The notes under the pieces: model-generated | Database searches by the model: none | Told to the model about the DNA's origin: nothing | The model's input: the letters and a program-made list of their open reading frames with translations, nothing else | Translations under genes and position numbers: made by a program | Shown: piece after piece, positions 33,384 through 44,470 of the stretch | Layout of the letters: the number at the start of each line of letters is the position of its first letter | Numbering within the stretch: position 1 is the stretch's first letter | NCBI GenBank assembly: GCA_043228905.1 | Contig: JBHGNT010000021.1 | Coordinates: forward strand, 7,874,001 to 7,938,000 | DNA length: 64,000 nt | Direction of reading: 5' to 3' | Source: Azolla caroliniana | Taxonomy: Eukaryota > Polypodiophyta

Positions 33384-33844
33384 TGCGAAGAGTTACGTGT
33401 GGAATCTCGTAGACACAACCAGCTCAACCAGATAGCAAAAGAAATAGAATGAAGGTTTAATGGAAAGCTTGAAACACACAAAGTACGCGGGAGAGACAGA
33501 GAGAGCAAAACATAGAAAACTCTATTTAAAAAAATAGCACTCTGTAAACTCTGTACATACAAGCACTTTTTATACAAGTCCTTAAAAGGACCGACAGAGG
33601 TATTGACAGGTACCTCAATGCTTGTACTGAGCCATGACGCTAACTCATAAAAATATGCCTATCTACTAGACTAGGATCATAGGCCTCTAACGGCCTACAT
33701 GTTCACACTAATCTGGGCCCCAATCCAGGTTCTCTTTGATTCGGCTCTCCATTCCGGACACCGATCCAACTCTTGGTTCCGGATTACAATCCGGCTCTAG
33801 CTTATTCAACTGATCTGGATCATGTTGAGCTTGTCCGCTCAACA
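33384..33844 (-). repeat. 5' LTR of E
   Basis: 461 bp, TGTTGAGCGG...TTCGCA on minus, colinear with 29071-29517. It is followed by the target duplicate CATTT. Confidence 0.88.
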
Positions 33845-33849
33845 CATTT

Positions 33850-33978
33850 CTTGATGCATTTCCAAGAAGTGTGTTTGGTCAAAAATCATTTGTTTGTGTG
33901 AGAGAATGCCTTTCTTGTAAGCTTCCCCTTTGCAATTTAGTGTGGCACCAAGTTGTATCTTTGTCATTTGTAACATAT
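33850..33978 (-). other. Probable continuation of the LINE relic
   Basis: Short minus-strand segment between E and F, taken as the far side of the target into which E inserted because of the CATTT duplication. Coding identity is not demonstrable. Confidence 0.4.
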
Positions 33979-34150
33979 TGTCGAGCAGGCAAGCTCAACC
34001 GGATCCAAATCGGCTGAATAAGCCAGAGCCGGAACGGTATCCAGAATGGAGAACTGGATAAGTACTTGTGATCAGTGCTCGGATATATTGGTATCCGAAA
34101 CCTAGAGCCAGACCAATGAACCAGATCCTACTCCGACCGGATCATCGCGC
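33979..34150 (+). repeat. 5' LTR remnant of F
   Basis: TGTCGAGCAGGCAAGCTC and about 170 bp of U3-type sequence matching 38071 onward, then a sudden switch to internal pol. R, U5, primer site and gag are deleted. Confidence 0.8.
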
Positions 34151-37100
34151 AAGGGCACTGGGATGGAAGAATGTTGATCCTTGAAACCAATGATGTAGGC
34201 ACTGCTATGTTCGCGAAAGGGCAGAGGGTCGAATCGGACATCGACATGTGGCATAAGCGGACCAGCCATAAACTTTCGGAAGCTTCAGGAGATGCAGTCG
34301 AAACATGTGGTTTCCGGATTGCCGAAGTTCAGTGGACGAAAAAGCCAAATATGTGAAGCTTGCCAACTCGGGAAGCAGCATAGGTTTCCATTCCCCAATG
34401 AGAAGAATCAGAGCTGGAATCGACTCAATCTCATCCATTCGGATGTGTGGGGACCGACACAAAACGTGAGCATCAGCGTGAGTCTATATTTTGTCTCCTT
34501 CATCGACGATTTCGGTTGACACAGTTGGATCTATTTGATCAAGAAGAAGAGCGAAGTCTTCACGTGCTTCCGAGATTGAAAGGATTATGTAGCATGGGAA
34601 ACCGGAAGGAAGATCAAGTGCGTGAGATCGGATGGCGGAAAAGAGTACTTTTCCAGCTAGTTCACAAGTTATCTGCAGACCAAAGGAATTCGTCAAGAGT
34701 TCTCCTGCAGGTACACGCCGGAGCAAAACGGCGTGGCTGAACTTCGGAATCGGACATTAGTAGAAGCAGCAAGGACGATGCTAGAAGAAAAGTGCATGCC
34801 CCAGATTTATTGGGCCGAAGCAATTTGGATAGCCATATACATAAAGAATCAAATATCTACCTTAGGGACAAAGGTGTCGCCGCACGAACTATATTTCGAG
34901 CGGAAGCTGAATTTGGTGCACCTATGGGTATTAGGTAGCATTGCATATGTGCATGTACTGAATGAGAAGCATAAGAAATTGGATGCAAAATCCGAGAAGT
35001 GCATCCTGGTTGGCTACTCCAATGAGTAGAAGGGGTACAAGTGCTATAACCCCCAGTCGAAGCAAGTCTGAGTTAGTTGTGATGTCGTTTTTGACGAATC
35101 AGCATCATGGTATTACTCATCACCTGATCCCGAGTTAGCCGATTGCTATGGACAAAGCAACTGAATTCGGAACAGAAGGAAGCATAGAGGAATCCAAACC
35201 GGATAGTCCGACTTCACTCCGGATAAGTGGATCGAATCCAGACTGGTTGAGTCGAAGCGGTTAACCGGATGACGAGCCGACGAGTAGCGAAGACTCGGTC
35301 GTGCTCTCCATGCGTAAGGAACCGAGGAGACAGTTCATACGCAAGGAAAAAGGGAAGAAGAAGATGCTGAAATACAATAGCGACAGAGATGAGTCAGATT
35401 AGAGCGAATCTGGCTCAAGAAAGAACAAAGATGGATCTTCAGACGAGAAGTCTGAGTCGGCCAACAGGGCCAAGAAATCGAGAGAGAAGAAACTGTGCCG
35501 ATCCACTCGCCACAAGCACCTCGTAGTTCTATACGGATATAATGAGTATATGGCACATCATTATACGTACATGGTGAAGGTGGCAGACGTGCGTGAGCCA
35601 GAGAGCTATGCAGGAGCAACTAAGGGTCCGAACTGGCAGAAGGTCATGGAGGAAGAGATGCATAGGTTCACGGAGAATGAGATGTGGGACTTCGTGGATG
35701 TACTGAAAGGAGTGAAGCCAATCGGTTGCCGGTGGGTGTCTAAAGTCAAATACAATGCCGACGACTCCGTTAACAGGTACAAGGCCTGACTGGTGGCTAA
35801 AGGCTACACACAACAACACGGAATTGATTATGATGAGACCTTCACGCCAGTTGCGAAGATGACAACAGTCCGTGTCTTGCTTGCGGTGGCAACAATGAAG
35901 GGGTGGCATCTACATCAGATGGATGTGAAAAACGTGTTCCTGCAAGGTGACCTTGAGGAACATGTGTATATGGTTCAACCCCCCGGATTTCACGCTGGAA
36001 TGAATACGTCGGCTATTTGCCAATTGAAGAAGTACCTTTACGGACTAAAGCAAGCCCCGCATGCTTGGAATACAAAGATCACATAGTGACTGCGTTGGAT
36101 GGGGTTTGTTGCATCGAAGTTGGACTCTTCATTGTTCATACGGCGAGGTCGGCACAGGCCTGTAAGCATTTTGCTTTATGTTGATTACTTAGTCATCGTT
36201 GGCGCCGACCTCGAGGAAATCGATTGCGTCAAGTATGACCTCGCAACATCATTTGAAATGAAGGATCCCGGGGACCTTCATTACTTCCTCAGGATTGAAG
36301 TGATCCGCACCCTGGAAGTCATACTAATCAATCAACCGACAGGGGTTGCTATATCGGACTGGTGTAGCCAAATAGCTTGTTAGCTACACAGATGTCGATT
36401 GGGCCAGAAATGTCGGCGACTGTAGGTCTACATCCGGATACGCATTTTCACTTGGAAGCGTTGCGGTGGGCAGTAAGAAGTAACCGATAGTAGCACTGTC
36501 AAGCATAGAGGCCGATTACCGAGGAGCGGTTGCCGTGACATGTGAAGCCATATGGCTCAAGGGGCTCCTAAAGGATTTGCAATTGGAGGTGTCCAATCCG
36601 ACGACGATCTACTGCGACAACCTCACCAACATCCAGCTAGCGAAGAATCTCGTTTTCCACGCTCGGACCAAGCATATTAAGGTGCACTACCATTTTGTCT
36701 ATGATCGTGTCCTCTCCGGTGAAGTCGAACTTGTGTTGTTTCGACGAATCGATAGACTGCCGACATCTTTGGGTCTGCTTGGTCTCCAACAGCTCGATGT
36801 GCCGAACTTGAGGGGGACAAGTGAAGCCAAAAAGGAGGAGAGAGATGTGGATGTCCGGAAAACCGAATCAGATACCGAATTTGATTTTGGACCAACTGGA
36901 GAAGTCGGAATGTTCGAGCCAGTGGTTGAAGCTGAGGACGGATGGACATGTGCTTGGGCCAGAAATGCCGGCGACTGTAGGTCTACATCCGGATACACAT
37001 TTTCACTTGGAAGCGTTGCGGTGGCATGGAGCAGTAAGAAGTAACCGATAGTAGCACTGTCAAGCATAGAGGCCGATTACCGAGGAGCGGTTGCCGCGAC

Positions 37101-37350
37101 ATGTGAAGCCATATGGCTCAAGGGGCTCCTAAAGGATTTGCAATTGGAGGTGTCCAATCCGACGGCGATCTACTGCGACAACCTCACCAACATCCAGCTA
37201 GCGAAGAATCTCGTTTTCCACGCTCGGACCAAGCATATTGAGGTGCACTACCATTTTGTCTATGAGCGTGTCCTCTCTGGTGAAGTCGAACTTGTGTTGT
37301 TTCGACGAATCGACAGACTGCCGACATCTTCACCAAAACTCTCGGCCTGG
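34151..37350 (+). pseudogene. Copia integrase-RT-RNase H of F, broken
   Basis: Integrase zinc region near 34240-34380 (MWHKR...CEACQLGK), core with HSDVW and, after stops, EQNGVAE near 34725-34740. Frames 34292-34519, 34733-35029, 35550-35789, 35793-36086 and 36099-36383 carry successive pol segments. Reverse transcriptase has YVDY in place of YVDD near 36180, losing one catalytic Asp. RNase H lies at 36390-37300 and is partly duplicated. More than twenty stops. Confidence 0.85.
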
Positions 37351-37552
37351 ACAAGTTTTGGTAATTTTTGGGTCTGCTTGGTCTCCAACAGCTCGATGTG
37401 CCGAACTTGAGGGGGACAGGTGAAGCCGAAAAGGAGGAGAGAGATGTGGATGTCCGGAAAACCGAATCAGATATCGAATTTGATTTTGGACCGACTGGAG
37501 AAGTCGGAATGTTCAAGCCAGTGGTTGAAGCTGAGGACGGATGGACATGTGC
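36397..37552 (+). repeat. Tandem duplication of the RNase H/3' region of F
   Basis: Unit 1 36397-36953 and unit 2 36954-37552 both start TTGGGCCAGAAATG and end GGACATGTGC, offset 555 bp. Unit 2 has a 7-bp segment (near 37025) and about 35-40 bp (near 37328-37367) that unit 1 lacks. Otherwise they differ at only a few bases. Confidence 0.92.
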
Positions 37553-38012
37553 ATATAGAGCGGACAAGTGGATACTTGTTAGATGCAGGGGGAGCGACCA
37601 CAAAGGGAAGACGGAGCCAAAGCCAACTGAAAAAGGGGAAGGTAAAGCCAACAGGGCCAAGAAGACCAAGGCCCGAACGTGGTCTGACGTGGTGAAGGGC
37701 ATGAAGGTTGAAGACAAATTGGAGATCGCCAATTCGGACAAGAGCTGGAACGAATCAGAGGCAGTTGATTCGGAGGAGCCAAATCAACATAAGGCCAAAC
37801 GGACGAGGAGGCAACGGAAGTCGACACCAACATGGAGGAGCCAGCGGGTCGAGAAGCGCCAGAACTGTGACAGTGAGGGAGCTGACAAGGGCCAAGGGAG
37901 CAGACAAATCGACCGAGTAGGTCGAGGTGTGCGAAATTGGATGGGTCGTGGGAAGAGGAACTGGACCAGACGAGGAGCACGAGCCAGGTGGGAAGATGCC
38001 AGGAGGAGCTGA
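37368..38012 (+). CDS. Extra 3' reading frame of F (after RNase H)
   Basis: 214 codons open, beginning within the second duplicate and ending 58 bp before the 3' LTR. It is highly charged: an acidic Asp/Glu stretch, Lys-rich middle, TW-x-DVVKG block (37678-37700), NSDKSWNESE acidic segment, then a very basic C-terminus rich in Arg and Gly. No transmembrane segment or signal peptide. The same blocks occur in E on minus at 29518-30180. Position matches the extra ORFs known after pol in some plant copia and gypsy elements; role unknown. Confidence 0.5.
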   Translation: MGLLGLQQLDVPNLRGTGEAEKEERDVDVRKTESDIEFDFGPTGEVGMFKPVVEAEDGWTCAYRADKWILVRCRGSDHKGKTEPKPTEKGEGKANRAKKTKARTWSDVVKGMKVEDKLEIANSDKSWNESEAVDSEEPNQHKAKRTRRQRKSTPTWRSQRVEKRQNCDSEGADKGQGSRQIDRVGRGVRNWMGRGKRNWTRRGARARWEDARRS

Positions 38013-38060
38013 AGGAAAGGACCGGTAGACACACATAGCGATGCGACATCAAGTTGAGCT

Positions 38061-38070
38061 TGAGGGGGAG
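38061..38070 (+). other. Polypurine tract of F
   Basis: TGAGGGGGAG immediately before the LTR start TGTTGACCAGG at 38071. Confidence 0.8.
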
Positions 38071-38497
38071 TGTTGACCAGGCAAGCTTAACTGGATCCGG
38101 ATAGGCCTAATAAGCCAGAGCCGGATCAGTATCCAGAACGAAGAACCGGATAAGAAACCGGATCGGTATCCGGAACCTAGAGCCGGACTGGAGAACCGGA
38201 TCGTACTTCGGAATAGTGAGAACCGGTAGGCGGTTGGAGCCTACGATCCAAGCCTAGTACGTATGCATATTCCTTGGAGTTAGTGTCAGTCGCTCGTATG
38301 AGCATTGAAGTACATGTCATTCATTTTAAGGACTTATATAAAAAGTGTTCTGTAGGACATTTGTATGTATAGAGTGTTATTATTTTGAATTGAGTTTATG
38401 TTGTTCTGCTCTCTCTCCCCCGTGTATTCAAGCTTTCCATTAAACCTCCCATGTTCTGTTGTTAACCGGAGTAGCCGGTTTTGTCTTAGCTTCCGCA
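38071..38497 (+). repeat. 3' LTR of F
   Basis: About 427 bp, TGTTGACCAGGCAAG...TTCCGCA. The TATA-like TATAAAAAGTG is near 38336-38347. Homologous to the E LTRs in reverse. Confidence 0.82.
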
Positions 38498-39357
38498 CAA
38501 TATCTTTTACACATATCCTCAACCATCTTGGAATACATGGGCACTCTCTTAAGGTTCATGCCCACGAAGAGAGAGTATCAATTATTCAACCAGCGGGCAA
38601 CCCTAAACCATAAAATGGATATGCACAGTGTAAGTTAGCAAGAGAACTAGATATACTTAGTAAGGTTAAAAGGTTGGTTTTAGTATAAAAGGAGCCTCTT
38701 TTCATGGGGTTCACCGAATATACCATTAACGCTAAGCAATGGGATAGCGATGTATTTATATTCTTAGCCCACCAAGTGGCATAGTTATAGTGTTGGATTG
38801 TTTATTGATCGTTAGTTGTGTCCTTATATACTACTATAACATATTTCTTATATAATCTTTGTACATTATCTTTATGTATCAACCTATGGAAATCAATAGT
38901 GTCATGAAACATTATTATTACCTCCTTCTTTCACTCTTCCTTGGTATTCTCAAGTTTATGTAGGGCATGCATAAGTGGACATAGACAAAGGGGGTGCAAG
39001 GACTATAGTTCATGCATTTAAGGTTGAATGTTCCTCATTGCATTTTGTTATCATCCCGAAAAGGACATTAAGAGTAAGTACATATTCATGAATGTAAAGA
39101 ACGAGAGTCTACAGTTCTACGAAAGATCAATTGTATATATGTGTTGAGAATCAAACTCAACTTACTCTAGGGTGTGAACACAGAATATGCAAGTATGTGA
39201 ACACACCACCATTCTGTAACAATAACTAATGTGTTATAGAATGTAAGTCCTATGACACATAGTTAATGAGTTAGTTAAGCTTTCCCCCTTCCCAAGAGGG
39301 TGTTTCAATGAGAGAATGTTGAGAGAGGGTGACCCTATAAGCACCCTCCTCTCTCCT
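38498..39357. other. Intergenic stretch between F and G
   Basis: AT-rich. The first part may be the other side of the LINE target of F. No gene, RNA or element is recognisable. Confidence 0.5.
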
Positions 39358-40672
39358 TTTGTTTCGGCTTCTGTGCTCAACAGTGCGACTGTCGGTTGCT
39401 TCTTACTGCTCCACGATATGCAGCCGCTGCCAAGGGAGAAGACAAATCCTGATGTTGATCGTCAGTCGGCTTTGTCACTGGCCCAATCAGCATTGTTGTA
39501 CCCTTTGAGTCGAATCGATGTGACTGATTTTTAGAGGATGCCATAATCTATGGTCCCACTCGAATACCTTAGTACTCGCTTAGCACAGTCGAGGTGAACG
39601 TCACTCGGAATCTGCATGAACTGGTTAAGGAGGCCGACCGGGTAGTTGAGGTCGGGTTGAGTAATGGTGAGATAAATAAGGCCTCCAACAAGTTGCCGAT
39701 AGTATGTCGGCTGACACTCTTCTGTGCCGAAATCAACATCTAGCTTTAGATTTCGATCGAGAGGGGTAGCAACAAGCTTACACTCTGTCATCCCAAACTT
39801 GAAGAGTAGATTGAGAATATAGTGACATTGGGAGATAATGATGCCGTTAGGTGTCCGAATTACTTCTATCCCTAGGAAGTAATGGAGCTCCTTCATGTCC
39901 TTCATTTTGAATCGGCTAGAGAGTAGCTTCTTGGTATGCTTGATATCTCCGATGTGATCTCCTCCGATGACCAAGTCGTCCACATAAATTATGATGAATA
40001 GATTTCCTTTAGAGTCATTCTAGATGAACAAAGAATTGTCAGACTTGGACATTTTGAAGCTAATTTGATGAAGATAGTGAGTTATCTTCAAAGGCCATGC
40101 TCTAGTGCTTGCTTGAGACCGCAGAGAGGCTTTTTGAGTCAATAGACAACAATTGGATGCGTACTCGACTTGAATTCGGGTGCTTGTACCATGTACACCT
40201 CCTCTTATAACTCGCCCTGGAGAAAGACATTCTTCACGTCCATTTGGTGGAGGTGCCACCCTTTGGCTGCTACAAGCACGATCACGGTTCGAATGGTTGT
40301 CATCTTTACCACCGGGGCAAAGGTTTCTTCATAATCGACTTCGTGTGTCTGCGCATAGTCTTTTGCCACAAGCCGGGCCTTATACCGATTGACAATGTTG
40401 TTCGCATTGTGCTTCACCTTGAATATCCATCAGCATCTGATTGCCTTTTGATGGAGTGAAGGGGGGGGTGAGATCCCATGTCTCGGTTTTGGAGAGTGCT
40501 TGAATTTCCTCATTCATCTCTTCGAGGTCCTTTGCAGCTTTAGAAAAGGTTTCTGGCTCTCGGACTACCGCCACCTTCATCATGAATGCATAATGATATG
40601 CCATATAGTCATTGTAGCCGAATTGGTTGACTACATTCTTATCTCAGGTGGACCGACATGGTTGTTCATGAA
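39358..40672 (-). pseudogene. Copia RT-RNase H fragment G
   Basis: Minus strand: linker and RT start at 40380-40604, RT middle 40020-40417, RT end and connection 39531-39983, RNase H to about 39360 (with RSTSGF and SLGS). Several frameshifts. It is cut on the right at 40673 by the LTR of G2 and on the left by unrelated DNA. Confidence 0.82.
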
Positions 40673-41076
40673 AAAGAATACGTGTGTGATAGACACTGAG
40701 TACACAGTTGGTTTCGGAACTTAATAGTTAGGTAAACACAAAGAATGGTGAGAGAGAGAGAGAGAGCAAACAACAACTTCTATTTCAAATAATGAACACT
40801 CTGTACATATGTTGTGCTTAGTGAGCACTTTTTATACAAGCCCCTGATGAGTGGGCTGACACAAGTACCGTCAATACCTGAATGCTCATAAAAGAGCCTG
40901 ACACTAATTCTGCCTACAATAATCCAATCTACCATAATAGGAATATAGGCCCTCAACAACCTTTTCGGAATTCTTCTAACTCGTTCCACCCGAGTCGAAC
41001 TCTCTTCAATTCGGATCCTAGCTCTCGGCCCTCGGCTCTCAGACCTTGGCTTCTTCAGCTGATTAGACCCTCAACA
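40673..41076 (-). repeat. 3' LTR of copia fragment G2
   Basis: 404 bp, on + TGTTCATG...CCTCAACA, followed by CTCCCCCTCAAGCTCAA (polypurine tract on minus). E/F family by the CTGTACATA...GCACTTTTTATACAAG segment. Confidence 0.75.
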
Positions 41077-41299
41077 CTCCCCCTCAAGCTCAACTTTAGG
41101 TCTCGCCGTATCAGTTCCAACTGGTTTGTCATTCCAGTCTCTTCTCCTAGCGTCTTGACACCTCCCATGTGCTCCTTGTCCATTTCGACCTTGCATCCCT
41201 TGACCCCTTTGGTTTGACGCTCCTCGACCCGTCTAGTTCCACACACCTTGACCCTTACAGTCAGCTCGTCAGCTTCCAAGGCCCTTGTCAACTCCCTTG
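41077..41299 (-). pseudogene. 3' tail of G2, truncated
   Basis: Starts like the 3' tail of E (29518 onward) after the polypurine tract and stops after about 220 bp at the LTR of H. Confidence 0.55.
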
Positions 41300-41571
41300 T
41301 GATGGTGAATATGTATGCGGAAACGTAAGAGGACTTGTCTACGCTTACTCAGAAGACAACATAGAATGGAAGGAGGCGGAGACTTGCAGAGAATCGAGGT
41401 TTAATGGAAAGCTTTATTACATTCTCTCTCTCTCTTTGAGATTCAATAATAATGATCAAGAGTTGCTCTTTACAACATTAGGTTATTGCTTATATACTGA
41501 GCCCTAACTATGTGGACGAGTTCACACTTGGACGAGTACACCATCAAAGGAGTCGGCCTTTTATGCCAACA
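41300..41571 (-). repeat. 3' LTR of H
   Basis: About 272 bp. On + it ends ...TTATGCCAACA followed by AACTCCCCCATAAAAGG, a polypurine tract on minus. The left edge is placed at a TG near 41298-41300 and is approximate. Confidence 0.65.
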
Positions 41572-41599
41572 AACTCCCCCATAAAAGGACTACCCTTTC

Positions 41600-42428
41600 T
41601 TACATATACAAGTGTTTGGGGTTATCTCCCCCGTAAGCCTAGATCACAAAATTGATGTAAGTTTATGTTACAAGTCGGTCGGCCTGTAGCCGAGCCGGTA
41701 GAGGTACAATATGTGTCGTTATAGTTGTTCCGATTAGATCTTACCTTCTACTCCTCGTTCAGCTTTCTTTTGCTTGGTTGCTTTTCATAGTCCCATTTTC
41801 CTCCTTAGTGTTCCAAAGCGTTGATCTGGGAGTGGCTTCGTCAGGCAATCGACAATGTTCACCTCGGTGTCGATCTTCCATATCTCGAGTTTCTTCTCAG
41901 TTGTGAGCTCCCGGATGTGATGATACCGCACCTCAATGTGCTTTGTCTTTGCATGATAGACAAGATTGTTGATGAAGTGTATTGCACTCTATGAGTCACA
42001 ATAGATGGTTGGCGTTGGCTGATCGATTTGGCATGTAGCTGAGAAGTCGACAGATAGTAGGTGCAGCCAGATCCCTTCCTTCGTTGCTTCCGATGTTGCT
42101 ATGTACTCGATTTCTGTGGTAGACAACGTCATGCACTCTTGAAGTTTCAACCTCCATGATATCCTACCACCACCATAGGTGAAGATGTAGCCTGATGTTG
42201 ATTTCCAATTCTCAGTATTTCCAGCATAGTCAAAATCAGGGTAGCCTTTGACTTTGGCTAAGGTTGTCAGTCTGAAAGTCAATTGTGCATCGATGGTTCC
42301 TTTCAGATACCTAAGGATGTGCTTGACAACCTCCCAATGCTTCCGTCCTAGGTTTGACATGTACCGGCTGACCATCCCTATGGCATGGGCTAGGTCGGGT
42401 CGGGTCGCCACCATTGCATACATGATAC
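41600..42428 (-). pseudogene. RNase H and end of RT of H
   Basis: The minus frame 41989-42428 holds the MYAMVATRPDLAHAIG connection segment and RNase H with the STSGY and ALSTTE-like motifs. Interrupted at 42428 by the solo LTR and continuous with 43084. Confidence 0.85.
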
Positions 42429-42713
42429 TGACAGGAATGCACACTCCCTTCCACCACACTCGGCCACAACCAAGTCTAAAATCGAAACACAGAAAAAACG
42501 GATAATGAATGCACGACATAGAGGAGAGAAAAGAGTACACAGGATGTTTATGTGGAAAACCCAAACTAGGGAAAAAACCACGACAGCCCACAGACTGCGA
42601 ACTATCACTATATCACAAAGATTACAACAGTGAGCTCACGGAGGCAACGACCTCATGCTCACGATCTTCGCCACAGGCGGCGGTTACAACAGAGGCAACA
42701 ACCTCTTCGTTTC

Positions 42714-42748
<35 letters not shown>

Positions 42749-43078
42749 GTACACTGTTGCGCTCTAATCTAGCGTCAACAAGAATGACAACACCCACACA
42801 CACATACATACGCAACAGTTTGCCCTAAGTCATATTTATACTAAAATAACTTTTCGGCTATTTACAAATATAGCCCTGATGGACTCTCAGAAACATATTT
42901 ACGAATATGTCCCTTCATCCTGTGATCACTCTTCACCGGGTCTTCATCATCTGGTTCTCACAGGGTCATCCGTAGCCGGGTACTCCTCATCCGGTTCTCA
43001 CCGGGTCTTCATTATCCGGTTCTCACCGGGTCATTCGTAGCCGGGTACTCCTCATTCGGAGGGACCTGTTTCCTAACA
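42429..43078 (-). repeat. Solo LTR of the A/J copia family, TSD GATAC
   Basis: 650 bp, on minus TGTTAGGAAACAGG...CTGTCA. Perfect duplicates GATAC at 42424-42428 and 43079-43083 flank it, and H coding sequence is continuous across it. No internal sequence, so it arose by recombination between the two LTRs of one insertion. Confidence 0.93.
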
Positions 43079-43083
43079 GATAC

Positions 43084-44470
43084 TTCCTACGGCCGATGCG
43101 TAGGGCATCTTTCCTTGTCCGTTGGAGGATACTCTCTGTCCAATAGTCTGATCGACATCGGAAGTGGTGTTGGTGTTGGCTTCACATTCTCCATGTTGAA
43201 GCGCTTCAACACTTTTCGGATGTAGTCGGACTGGGACAGTCGGAGAGTCTTAGTCGTCCGATTTCGCTCTATCCTCATGCCTAGTATCCTTCGGGCTTGT
43301 CCGAGTTCCTTCATCACGAACTTGCCATGAAGGCTCCATTTCAGCTTTCCGATCTCTGCTTCATTGCTTCCTGCAATCAACATGTCGTCGACGTATAGGA
43401 TCACATAGATCCTAGACTCGTGGGCCAGTTCCCGAACATACATAGATGGGTGGAGTCTGATCAGTGGTATCCAAGTTGCCTGATGTAGGATTCAAACTTC
43501 TTATACCACATCCTCGATGCTTGTTTCAAGCCATATAAACATTTCTTTAGCCGACATACGAGGTGACTGTCCTCCCCCGTCATCGTGAAGCCTGATGGTT
43601 GAGACATATATATGTCTTCTTCCAGTTCTCCATGTAGGAATACTGTCTTTACATCCAGTTGCTCGAGCTCTAGGTCTTTAGTCACCACCACTCCTAGGAG
43701 GAGTCAAAGGGTGGTCATCTTGACTACTAGTGAGAATATCTTGTCATAGTCAACCCCTTATTCTTATTTGAATCCCTTTGCAATGAGCTGAGCTTTGTAC
43801 TTGGGTTTTGGTGAGTCAGATACATACTTGTATCTGAACACCCATTTGCAAGGTAGCGGCTTCCTCCCGGCTGGTAGTTTGACTAGCTCCCATGTCTGAT
43901 TCTTTTGAATCGAGTCCATTTCGGATTTCATGGCTTGTAGCCATGTATCGGCGTTCGGTGCGGCCATAGCTTCTTCATATATGCTTGGTTCGTCTGCATC
44001 GGTGTAGTTGACATAGTCAAGGCCCGATTGATAGAACTTTGTTTGCCTTCGAGCTCATCTAGATCTCTTGAGTGGTGAGATGTTTGGTTTGTATCCTTCG
44101 ATCGGCTTTGTTGGTCGATTGGTATTTGTTGAACCACTTGTGTTAGGAGTCTTTTTGTTGGATGACTAGCCCCCATCGTGGGATTTTGGCGGTCTCATGT
44201 TGTTCTTCCCTGTGGACTTTGTCGACTTGGTTCTGACTTGCATCTTGTTGACTGTGCCTTTTTCGACTCTTGTCGATTCGGCCGTGTCTTTGATGGCTTT
44301 GTCTTTGAGTTCGACAATGGGACTTATTGCGGATTCGGTGTCGGCAGGGTATTTGTCAGCTTGTTGGAGTTCAACTGTTTGTCGAATCTCCAATTTCGCT
44401 TTGTGGGTTGGTTCTTCTATGACAACTTTGTCGTCTTCGAAGGATACCTTCTTACCAATTGTTCTCCACT
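43084..44470 (-). pseudogene. RT and linker of H
   Basis: Reverse transcriptase with YVDD at 43384-43395 (frame 43087-43443), QLDVKTVFLHGELEED and CLYGLKQA (43461-43691), and the N-terminal WVFRYKY segment (43764-43967). Stops near 43460 and 43740-43760. The linker 43928-44470 is Lys/Ser/Thr-rich. Confidence 0.85.

Larger units (their letters stand above)
29071..33844 (-). mobile_element. Copia element E, TSD CATTT
   Basis: 3' LTR 29071-29517, 5' LTR 33384-33844, primer site 33372-33383, internal gag and pol on minus. The direct repeat CATTT lies at 29066-29070 and 33845-33849. It is inserted in sequence continuous with the LINE relic. Protease is degenerate and most of the integrase core is deleted. 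Confidence 0.88.
33979..38497 (+). mobile_element. Copia element F, same family as E
   Basis: Truncated 5' LTR (33979 to about 34150) fused straight to the protease/integrase region, then integrase, reverse transcriptase, RNase H, an extra frame, polypurine tract and full 3' LTR 38071-38497. Flanks CATAT (33974-33978) and CAATAT (38498-38503) may be a target duplication with a one-base change. Confidence 0.82.

Noticed and set aside
37368-38012. Envelope gene in F
   Set aside because: No signal peptide or transmembrane helix; the frame is entirely hydrophilic.
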